From Actinomycetes bacterium (GTDB taxonomy: Bacteria; Actinomycetota; Actinomycetes; Actinomycetales; Demequinaceae), in the NCBI GenBank assembly GCA_023428185.1, contig JAEYYZ010000104.1, positions 1 through 6,160 on the forward strand: a stretch of 6,160 nt of DNA, given 5' to 3'. The notes beneath the pieces are model-generated. The model worked only from the letters and a program-made list of their open reading frames with translations, was not told the origin of the DNA and did not search any database. The position numbers and the translations under genes are program-made. Positions 1 through 4,460 of the stretch are shown here, one piece after another. Each line of letters opens with the position of its first letter. Within the stretch, counting starts at the first letter, position 1.

Positions 1-347
1 CGGTCCTCGGGGATCATGATGTTTCCGTGCACGTCCGTGACGGCGTGGAAGATTCCCAAGGACGGGGTGTGCGACCACCGGCCACCATCGCAACCGTGTG
101 AGGGGTCTTCGGTGACTTCGTAGCGCACGTGCTCCCAGCCTCGCAGGGCCGATGCCAGTCGCGCACCCGTCCCTTGCTGGCCACTCCATGCCACCTCGGT
201 ACGGAACAAATTGTGGCTAGCAGGCTGCTCAGTCCAGTCAAAAGTGGCGCGCGTGCCGAGCACTGAATGCACGGCCCACTCGATGTGCGGGCACATCGCG
301 CGCGTGGCAGAGTGCACAAAAAGAACACCGCGGGCAATGGCAGCCAT
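1..347 (-). CDS. DUF3145 family protein, 3' end cut by window edge
   Basis: The reading frame opens at an ATG whose first base is 347 and stays open to the left edge, giving 115 complete codons and no stop. The protein begins MAAIARGVLFVHSATRAMCP and continues with HIEWAV (21-26), SALRGWEHVRYEV (66-78) and LGIFHAVTDVHGNIMIPED (97-115). I recognise this as DUF3145, a family of about 165 residues found in Actinobacteria with no established biochemical role, so roughly 50 C-terminal residues are missing. The start is supported by a purine-rich Shine-Dalgarno stretch 7 bases upstream. It lies 134 bp downstream of def on the same strand, so partial co-transcription is possible but the gap also leaves room for its own promoter. 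No signal peptide or membrane segment is evident. In other actinobacteria members often lie near fatty-acid synthesis genes, from memory, but no such gene is visible here. Confidence 0.9.
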   Translation of the reverse strand, partial: MAAIARGVLFVHSATRAMCPHIEWAVHSVLGTRATFDWTEQPASHNLFRTEVAWSGQQGTGARLASALRGWEHVRYEVTEDPSHGCDGGRWSHTPSLGIFHAVTDVHGNIMIPED

Positions 348-350
348 GGC

Positions 351-361
351 CTTTCCTTCCT
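351..361 (-). promoter_or_regulatory. Shine-Dalgarno site of the DUF3145 gene
   Basis: Read on the minus strand this stretch is AGGAAGGAAAG, a purine-rich anti-16S match ending 3 bases before the ATG, with the best core (AGGAAGG, 355-361) 7 bases from it. It fixes the start at base 347 and contrasts with several neighbouring genes that have no such site. Confidence 0.6.
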
Positions 362-481
362 ATGAGGTGCGTCTTCCCCTACGACCTCGAAGGATTGCCG
401 GGCGAACCGGGTGTACTCCTATGGTGCCTCACTCTGGCCGCAAACGCTAGCGAGCGAGCATCGGCGTGGCGAAAGCGTGTC

Positions 482-982
482 CTAGTGCTCGTGCTCGATG
501 CCCTTGCGAATCTCGCGCATGGCCTTGCGTTTGACGTCTTTGGCCAGGCGGTCGAGGAACAGGTGCCCGTCCAGGTGATCCACTTCATGATGAATCAAAC
601 GCGCCCAGATCTCTTCGCCCTCCACCACTACCGGCTTGCCGTCCAAGTCGGTGCCTTCCGCTCGGGAGTACAAGGCGCGGTCGCATTCAAACCACAATCC
701 GGGCACCGAAAGGCAACCTTCGTCCGCGAGCTCTTGACGCTCCTCGGATGTCTCAACGATGACAGGGTTGAGGATGTAGCCAATGTCGCCTTCGATGTTC
801 CACGAGAAGGCCCGCAAACTGACCCCGATCTGGTTGGCGGCCAAGCCAGCGCGACCCTCATAGTCCACCGTCTCCAGCAAGTCCTCCACCAAGGTGCGCA
901 CGCGAGTGTCTACCTCGCTAATCGGTTCACAGGGAGTACGCAACACAGGGTCGCCAATAGTACGAATCTCGCGAAAAGCCAT
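482..982 (-). CDS. def: Peptide deformylase
   Basis: Peptide deformylase removes the N-formyl group from nascent proteins at the ribosome, using a divalent metal (usually iron). The 166-residue protein carries all three family motifs: GLAANQIG (46-53), EGCLS (88-92) and HEVDH (132-136). Cys90, His132 and His136 are the expected metal ligands and Glu133 the catalytic acid. The length is normal for the family. The ATG at base 982 gives the typical N-terminus (MAFREIRTIGDPVLRTP) and no in-frame upstream start is attractive. There is no Shine-Dalgarno site; instead CACAAT sits 6 bases before the ATG, which suggests a leaderless message. The gene diverges from a GNAT acetyltransferase across 58 bp and lies upstream of the DUF3145 gene on the same strand. 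Actinobacteria often have two def copies; I cannot tell whether this is the only one. Confidence 0.97.
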   Translation of the reverse strand: MAFREIRTIGDPVLRTPCEPISEVDTRVRTLVEDLLETVDYEGRAGLAANQIGVSLRAFSWNIEGDIGYILNPVIVETSEERQELADEGCLSVPGLWFECDRALYSRAEGTDLDGKPVVVEGEEIWARLIHHEVDHLDGHLFLDRLAKDVKRKAMREIRKGIEHEH

Positions 983-988
983 GCGTGC

Positions 989-994
989 ATTGTG
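989..994 (-). promoter_or_regulatory. Candidate -10 element of def (leaderless)
   Basis: On the minus strand the hexamer reads CACAAT, matching TATAAT at positions 2, 4, 5 and 6. It ends 6 bases before the def ATG, so the start site would fall at or next to the start codon. I see no convincing -35 hexamer. This is an inference from spacing and from the absence of a Shine-Dalgarno site. Confidence 0.3.
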
Positions 995-1006
995 TCACGC
1001 CACACA
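991..1006. promoter_or_regulatory. Small inverted repeat between def and the GNAT gene
   Basis: TGTGT (991-995) and ACACA (1002-1006) are perfect inverted arms around a 6-base centre in the 58-bp divergent region. The left arm overlaps the candidate def -10 hexamer, so a bound protein could affect def. Five-base arms also arise by chance, so this is a weak operator candidate. Confidence 0.2.
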
Positions 1007-1028
1007 TCTACCAGCCGTTGCGGTTCCC

Positions 1029-1034
1029 TAGACT
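1029..1034 (+). promoter_or_regulatory. Candidate -10 element of the GNAT gene (leaderless)
   Basis: TAGACT fits the TANNNT pattern of primary sigma-factor -10 boxes and ends 6 bases before the ATG at 1041, placing the probable transcription start at the A of the start codon. No Shine-Dalgarno site is present. A clear -35 at the usual distance is not visible. Confidence 0.45.
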
Positions 1035-1040
1035 CCAAAC

Positions 1041-1655
1041 ATGTATGTCTCCACAGAACGACTCGTTCTGCGCGACTTCCGTCTCAACGATGTCGACGCC
1101 GTCCACGCCATCACCTCCGATCCCGATGTCGCTGCCTTCACTCCATGGGTAGCCCAAACATGGGACCTCACGGTTGACCTGGTGGAACGCGCCGTAGCTG
1201 CTGGGGGCCCTGAACATCTCGCAGTGTGCCTCAGGGGCTCCAGCGAGCTGGTGGGAATCGTGGGTTCGGGGCCCGTGATCCATGGAGAACCGGAAGCTGG
1301 CTCGCGAGAACTGTCCTGGGCATTGCGCCGTGACGTATGGGGCCAAGGCATCGCCGCCGAGGCAGTGAGCGTGTTGATCGAAGAAGTCTTCTTGGATCCG
1401 GACGTGATCAAGGTGGTGGCGTACTGCCATCCCGACGACCGGCGCACCCACCGTGTCATGGCTAAGTTGGGAATGACCTTTGAGGTGAAGCGCGGCACCG
1501 TGCCGGACCCAGTAGCAAGCGAGGTCTTTGGCACCGGCACCTTGGTGCTCCAGGAAGCAACCGTGCCCACTATGCCTGCGTTCGAGCTTCAAGCCACCGC
1601 CATGAAGTTCTCCAGGATGCGACCTGGAGTACGGCCCACATTCCACCCGGTCTAG
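1041..1655 (+). CDS. GNAT-family N-acetyltransferase (RimJ/RimL-like)
   Basis: The protein has 204 residues. It starts MYVSTERLVLRDFRLNDVDA, the classic opening of the Acetyltransf_3 (RimJ/RimL) branch of GNAT enzymes. The acetyl-CoA pyrophosphate loop is visible as RRDVWGQGIAAEA (96-108), and the second half of the fold ends in the typical helix-strand VMAKLGMTFE (139-148). These enzymes transfer acetyl from acetyl-CoA to an amine, such as a protein N-terminus, a small metabolite or a drug; the substrate cannot be read from the sequence. The last 40 or so residues (about 165-204) extend beyond the usual domain and I do not recognise them. The ATG follows a -10-like hexamer with no Shine-Dalgarno site. 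It diverges from def and is followed 66 bp later by nnrD on the same strand. No signal peptide is seen, so it should be cytoplasmic. Confidence 0.9.
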   Translation: MYVSTERLVLRDFRLNDVDAVHAITSDPDVAAFTPWVAQTWDLTVDLVERAVAAGGPEHLAVCLRGSSELVGIVGSGPVIHGEPEAGSRELSWALRRDVWGQGIAAEAVSVLIEEVFLDPDVIKVVAYCHPDDRRTHRVMAKLGMTFEVKRGTVPDPVASEVFGTGTLVLQEATVPTMPAFELQATAMKFSRMRPGVRPTFHPV

Positions 1656-1685
1656 GAGGCGGCGGAGGACGCTGATCGCCTGGTC

Positions 1686-1715
1686 TTGGTGAGCGTCGGA
1701 CGCTTATGCCACGCT
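1686..1715 (+). promoter_or_regulatory. Candidate promoter of nnrD with a palindrome in the spacer
   Basis: TTGGTG (1686-1691) could be a -35 and CACGCT (1710-1715) a weak -10, with an 18-base spacer, and the -10 ends 6 bases before the ATG at 1722. Between them AGCGTC (1692-1697) and GACGCT (1699-1704) form a perfect 6-bp inverted repeat around one base. The hexamers are poor matches, so the promoter call is tentative; the palindrome is directly visible. Confidence 0.3.
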
Positions 1716-1721
1716 AGGCCT

Positions 1722-2594
1722 ATGTCCTCACAAGAGCCCATAGCCGGGCAATGGGTGCGCTCAGTGTGGCCGGTGCCGTCTGTTGAAGACGACAAGTATT
1801 CGCGCGGTGTGGTGGGCGTGGTGGCTGGCTCTGAGGCTTATCCCGGCGCGGCCGTGCTGGTGTGCCTCGCCGCACTGCGGGCGGGCGTGGGCGCGGTTCA
1901 CTATGTGGGCCCCAGACGTGCGCAAGATCTCGTCTTGGCACGCCGACCCGAAGTGATTGCGCACGATCCGGCCGATGCCTCCCACACGTTGCCCAGAGCA
2001 TCGGCTTGGGTAGTGGGTCCCGGAGTCGCGGATCACCCTGGGCAGGATGCCGTGATCGGCGCGGTGCTGGCTAGCGGGCTTCCGTGCGTGGTGGATGCGG
2101 GTGCCCTGGAGGCGGCGGCACGGGCTCGGGCTGCTGGCGCGCGAGAAGCGGCCGCTGATCGCGTCCTGTTCACGCCTCATGCCGGTGAATTGGTGCGCAC
2201 GCTTGGGGCGTTGCGCCACGATGCCACCGACATGGACGTAGCGCGGGATCGGGCAGGGCATGCTCGCTTGCTGGCCGAGACAGTGCGGGCCACCGTGTTG
2301 CTGAAGGGCTCTGAAACGTTGGTGGCCTCTCCCGGCGGTGCGGTGCGTGAACTTCCTGCCGCGACACCGTGGCTCGCCACAGCGGGCTCGGGGGATGTTC
2401 TCGCCGGAATCGCAGGCTCATTGCTCGCGGCGGGGCTCTCCGCAGCCGATGCCGGAGTAGCCGCAGCATGGGCACACGCCAATGCAGCGCTCCACGCCGC
2501 GCACGTAGGTGTACACGGGTCCCAAGGCGGACCTATTGCTGCGGCGGACATTGCAGAGGCGTTGCCCGCTGTAGTGGCCACGATGCTGCGCTGA
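1722..2594 (+). CDS. nnrD: ADP-dependent NAD(P)H-hydrate dehydratase
   Basis: This enzyme repairs hydrated, inactive NADH and NADPH by dehydrating them at the expense of ADP. It belongs to the ribokinase-like YjeF C-terminal (carbohydrate kinase) family. The 290-residue protein has DKYSRGVVGVVAGS (24-37), GAAVLVCLAALRAGVG (42-57), VVDAGAL (123-129), TPHAGEL (151-157), LLKG (193-196) and the nucleotide loop ATAGSGDVLAG (219-229), with Asp225 the expected catalytic residue. It is a stand-alone dehydratase: the NnrE epimerase domain that is fused in many bacteria is absent and not elsewhere in the window. I chose the ATG at 1722 because it gives the usual short leader before the KYSRG motif; in-frame TTG 1686 or GTG 1689 would add 12 or 11 unusual residues. 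No Shine-Dalgarno site fits any of these starts. The gene ends exactly where the convergent DUF1905 gene ends. Confidence 0.95.
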   Translation: MSSQEPIAGQWVRSVWPVPSVEDDKYSRGVVGVVAGSEAYPGAAVLVCLAALRAGVGAVHYVGPRRAQDLVLARRPEVIAHDPADASHTLPRASAWVVGPGVADHPGQDAVIGAVLASGLPCVVDAGALEAAARARAAGAREAAADRVLFTPHAGELVRTLGALRHDATDMDVARDRAGHARLLAETVRATVLLKGSETLVASPGGAVRELPAATPWLATAGSGDVLAGIAGSLLAAGLSAADAGVAAAWAHANAALHAAHVGVHGSQGGPIAAADIAEALPAVVATMLR

Positions 2595-2897
2595 CTAGAC
2601 AGGCACCAACTCGAGCTCGAACTGGGGTTTGTCGCCGGGTTTGAGTGCCTGCGCCTTCAACACCGCTCTCTTCACAGGGAGCACAAAGGTACCTGCCTCT
2701 TTAGAGGGGAAGATGCTGGTTCGCCAAGTGGAGTCACCCACTGAAACCTCCACCTTCACGGCGCCAAAGCCGCGCCGCGGGCCGTGTTGGGCGTCCTCGA
2801 TCTCGTCCGCGATATCTTCGGGGAGGTTGGCAAACACCCAGGAATCCGTGCGGGCTTCCCACAAGTACAGTTCCGCCTGGAAACGGTAGGTGGCCAT
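2595..2897 (-). CDS. DUF1905 domain protein
   Basis: The 100-residue protein matches the DUF1905 pattern I know. It has an N-terminal beta-rich part with SWVFANLPEDIADEIEDA (19-36), then RRGFGAVKVEVSVGDSTWRTSIFP (41-64) and the signature GTFVLPVKRAVLKAQALKPGD (69-89). The domain forms a small beta-barrel fold; its molecular role is not established. It is one domain long, without the C-terminal YdeI/OmpD-associated part that some family members carry. The ATG at 2897 has no Shine-Dalgarno site, but TAGCGT lies 7 bases upstream, suggesting a leaderless message. A tRNA gene ends 34 bp upstream on the same strand, so read-through from it or from amt is also possible. Its stop codon abuts the nnrD stop with no base in between. 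Confidence 0.9.
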   Translation of the reverse strand: MATYRFQAELYLWEARTDSWVFANLPEDIADEIEDAQHGPRRGFGAVKVEVSVGDSTWRTSIFPSKEAGTFVLPVKRAVLKAQALKPGDKPQFELELVPV

Positions 2898-2904
2898 GGC
2901 GCCG

Positions 2905-2910
2905 ACGCTA
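2905..2910 (-). promoter_or_regulatory. Candidate -10 element of the DUF1905 gene (leaderless)
   Basis: On the minus strand this reads TAGCGT, fitting TANNNT, and ends 7 bases before the ATG at 2897. The intervening CGGCGCC contains no ribosome-binding site. The -35 region would fall at the 3' end of the upstream tRNA gene, and I see no good hexamer there. Confidence 0.4.
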
Positions 2911-2931
2911 GCATCGGGCTGTGACAGAGTG

Positions 2932-3005
2932 TGGGCCAGGTGGGGCTTGAACCCACGACCGACGGATTATGAGTCCGCTGCTCTAACCGGCTGAGCTACT
3001 GGCCC
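2932..3005 (-). tRNA. tRNA with CAU anticodon (probably tRNA-Ile2, else elongator tRNA-Met)
   Basis: The minus strand folds into a complete 74-base cloverleaf. The acceptor stem GGGCCAG/CTGGCCC is fully paired, the D arm is GCTC...GAGC, the anticodon arm is GCGGA-CTCATAA-TCCGT with anticodon CAU at 2971-2969, the variable loop is CGGTC and the T arm GTGGG-TTCAAGC-CCCAC. The discriminator is A73 and CCA is not encoded. Full pairing of base 1 with 72 argues against the initiator. The pairs C4-G69 and C5-G68, and the wobble G27-U43, match E. coli tRNA-Ile2, whose CAU is changed to lysidine-AU by TilS to read AUA. Elongator Met cannot be excluded, because the determinants in this lineage are not certain. 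It lies between amt and the DUF1905 gene, all on the same strand. Confidence 0.93.
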
Positions 3006-3048
3006 TCGTGGCTGCGCCGAGAATGATCCCCAAGACGCCCAGCCAAGA

Positions 3049-4290
3049 CTAGTCGTCATTCGAGTACGCGTTCTCACCATGTTGGTGGAGATCGATACTC
3101 GTGTCTTCCGCCTCCGGCGTGACACGTAACCCCATGACAGCCCGCAACGACGCGGCAATGATCCAACTTGCGAGGAACGCAAAGGCCGCAATAGCCAGCA
3201 CTGCGACCACTTGCTTGCCCAGCAAAGCGGGCCCGCCTCCCAACAGCGCACCCACTGGCTGAGTGTCGGCACCCACGATGAGCCTGCCAAAGAGGCCCAC
3301 AAAGACCATGCCAAGTACCGAGGCCAACCCAAAAACGCGCACCGACCCTAAAGGGTCATCCACCGTGATGCGCCGCCGGGACCCCATGACCAGAATGGTC
3401 GCTACGCCGGCAAGGAAGCCAAGCAGCATGGACGCAAAAGGGTCCAGGTACCCTGCGGCAGGAGTGATGGCTGCGAGGCCCGCCAGGCCGCCCCAGGCGG
3501 CCCCAGAGGCCGTAACCAGGCCCGTCACCCGCTTCTCGATGAGGACGGCCCCCGCGAGGCCCCCTACGGCAGCCACGTGAGTCGCGAGCGCAGCAGAAGC
3601 CGCCACTCCCCCCGCCTCAAGCGCCGAACCTGCAGTGACGCCTATCCAGCCCACCCACGCCAAGCCCGCACCCCCCAACGCGAGAGGCAAGTTGTGTGGA
3701 ACTGGCCGGGCATCGTTGATACCCCTGCGCCTGCCCAGCACCAGGGCGAGCGCCAGAGCAGATGCAGCCGATGTCACCCCTATGAGCGTGCCGGAGCCAA
3801 AGTCCAGCACTCCCCAGTTGGCGAGCCAGCCGTCCTGACCGAGTACCCAATGCGCGGTGGTGGGATACACGGTGACGGACCAGATGAGCATGAACACCAA
3901 GAGGGCACTGAACTTGACCCGTTCCACGGCAACCAGAGTGACCACCACGCTCGCCACCACTGCCACGGTGAGATGGAACAAGGCAAGACCGATAGGAGGG
4001 ATCGAGAGTTGCGAGAATTCCACGCTCTCGGCAATGCCGACGAGTCCCGCGTGGTCGAGGCTTCCCACAAGCCCACTCCACGAGTCAGGTCCGTATGCGA
4101 GGGAGAATCCCACGAGCACCCAGGCCACTGTCATAGCCCCCACACTGGCGGCAACCAGCAGAATCAGGTTGAGCGCGTTGCGCGCCCGCACCATGCCCGC
4201 GCCAAAGAGTGCGAGGCCCACCACCAGCAGTAGTACCAGTGCCGTGCATGCAAACACCCATGCGCTATCGCCAGAGTCGTACATGTCCAC
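3049..4290 (-). CDS. amt: Divergent Amt/MEP-family ammonium transporter lacking canonical pore residues
   Basis: The 413-residue protein aligns along its length with AmtB. It has about eleven hydrophobic segments (near 10-30, 40-62, 97-120, 126-146, 163-186, 201-220, 228-251, 257-277, 282-303, 317-340 and 357-386). Family landmarks are PHNLPL (198-203), AGSAL (220-224), AAITPAAGYLDP (273-284), VDDP (310-313) and the tail GLRVTPEAED...HGENAY (387-409), which in AmtB contacts the PII regulator GlnK. The structural Asp (E. coli D160) is kept as D163. However, the twin histidines H168 and H318 correspond to G171 and A323, the gate residues F107 and F215 to V109 and V218, W148 to L150, and the FYGG tyrosine to G30. 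No frameshift explains this, since the flanking sequence stays in register. Normal Amt proteins move ammonium or ammonia across the inner membrane; whether this one does is doubtful, and a sensor role is possible. The start is GTG at 4290, chosen because GGAGG lies 8 bases upstream; an ATG at 4284 is the alternative. No glnK or glnD is adjacent. Confidence 0.93.
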   Translation of the reverse strand: MDMYDSGDSAWVFACTALVLLLVVGLALFGAGMVRARNALNLILLVAASVGAMTVAWVLVGFSLAYGPDSWSGLVGSLDHAGLVGIAESVEFSQLSIPPIGLALFHLTVAVVASVVVTLVAVERVKFSALLVFMLIWSVTVYPTTAHWVLGQDGWLANWGVLDFGSGTLIGVTSAASALALALVLGRRRGINDARPVPHNLPLALGGAGLAWVGWIGVTAGSALEAGGVAASAALATHVAAVGGLAGAVLIEKRVTGLVTASGAAWGGLAGLAAITPAAGYLDPFASMLLGFLAGVATILVMGSRRRITVDDPLGSVRVFGLASVLGMVFVGLFGRLIVGADTQPVGALLGGGPALLGKQVVAVLAIAAFAFLASWIIAASLRAVMGLRVTPEAEDTSIDLHQHGENAYSNDD

Positions 4291-4310
4291 GTGTCACCCC
4301 TCCCCACGTG
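4288..4310. promoter_or_regulatory. Paired CCACGTG repeats around the amt start
   Basis: The self-complementary hexamer CACGTG occurs at 4288-4293, covering the amt start codon, and again at 4305-4310, just upstream of the Shine-Dalgarno site. Each is preceded by C, giving a 7-base direct repeat 17 bp apart. This could be a binding site affecting amt, but it is short and I know no regulator that matches it. GlnR or AmtR boxes are not visible. Confidence 0.2.
4299..4303 (-). promoter_or_regulatory. Shine-Dalgarno site of amt
   Basis: The minus strand reads GGAGG inside a longer GGGGAGGGG run, 8 bases before the GTG at 4290. For the ATG at 4284 the gap would be 14 bases, so this site favours the GTG start. 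Confidence 0.7.
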
Positions 4311-4321
4311 CTCCGTGGCCG

Positions 4322-4349
4322 TGCCTAGGCTGTCACGGGATCGTGTAAA
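4322..4349 (-). promoter_or_regulatory. Candidate promoter of amt
   Basis: On the minus strand TTTACA (4349-4344) resembles a -35 and TAGGCA (4327-4322) a -10, separated by 16 bases. The -35 is a good match to TTGACA (5 of 6); the -10 lacks the final T. Transcription would start about 25 bases before the GTG, leaving room for the Shine-Dalgarno site. Confidence 0.35.
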
Positions 4350-4351
4350 GT
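4346..4351 (+). promoter_or_regulatory. Candidate -10 element of tRNA-Asn
   Basis: TAAAGT fits TANNNT and lies 23 bases before the mature tRNA 5' end, giving a leader of about 16-17 bases. It overlaps the -35 proposed for amt on the other strand, so the two promoters would compete for the same DNA. No strong -35 for this direction is seen. Confidence 0.35.
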
Positions 4352-4356
4352 TTCCA

Positions 4357-4375
4357 ATCGCGATCGCCTCGCGAT
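4357..4375 (+). repeat. Perfect 7-bp inverted repeat in the tRNA-Asn leader
   Basis: ATCGCGA (4357-4363) and TCGCGAT (4369-4375) are perfect complements around a 5-base loop. The right arm includes the first base of the mature tRNA-Asn. In the precursor RNA this would make a hairpin directly at the RNase P cleavage point; in DNA it could be an operator. Confidence 0.5.
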
Positions 4376-4447
4376 CCTCCGTAGCTCAATTGGCAGAGCA
4401 GCCGACTGTTAATCGGCAGGTTACTGGTTCGAGTCCAGTCGGGGGAG
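4375..4447 (+). tRNA. tRNA-Asn (anticodon GUU)
   Basis: The sequence folds into a standard 73-base cloverleaf. The acceptor stem TCCTCCG/CGGGGGA has one T4-G69 wobble, the D arm is GCTC...GAGC, the anticodon arm GCCGA-CTGTTAA-TCGGC with GTT at 4408-4410, the variable loop AGGTT and the T arm ACTGG-TTCGAGT-CCAGT. The discriminator is G73, as expected for tRNA-Asn, and CCA is not encoded; a short T run (4449-4452) follows. It diverges from amt across 84 bp and converges with dnaG, whose stop codon lies 13 bp beyond the tRNA end. Confidence 0.97.
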
Positions 4448-4460
4448 CTTTTCATTCGGG

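Noticed and set aside
400..480. Terminator hairpin downstream of def
   Set aside because: Only short or long-looped pairings (such as CCGG around GCGAA, and ACGCT with AGCGT) are present, with no T run, so I do not call a terminator.
362..1177. Plus-strand open frame of 271 codons opposite def
   Set aside because: It lies antisense to a clear deformylase, its translation matches no family I know, and it runs into the GNAT gene in another frame. Long antisense frames are expected in GC-rich coding DNA.
1008..1646. Minus-strand open frame of 212 codons opposite the GNAT gene
   Set aside because: It mirrors the acetyltransferase almost exactly, is rich in His, Gly and Ser as expected of a shadow frame, and has no recognisable domain or start signal.
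1686..1721. nnrD start at the in-frame TTG 1686 or GTG 1689
   Set aside because: The extra residues do not resemble family N-termini and the GGAGG at 1664-1668 is 17 or more bases away. ATG 1722 gives the usual leader length.
2932..3005. Initiator tRNA-fMet
   Set aside because: Base 1 pairs with 72, and the anticodon stem lacks the three consecutive G-C pairs of initiators.
3577..4233. Plus-strand open frame of 218 codons opposite amt
   Set aside because: Its composition is Arg, His, Pro and Thr rich with no hydrophobic core, while the opposite strand encodes a complete membrane protein.
4360..4367. GCGATCGC octamer resembling the HIP1 motif
   Set aside because: It is part of the tRNA leader inverted repeat; HIP1 is a cyanobacterial repeat and a single copy in GC-rich DNA is not meaningful.
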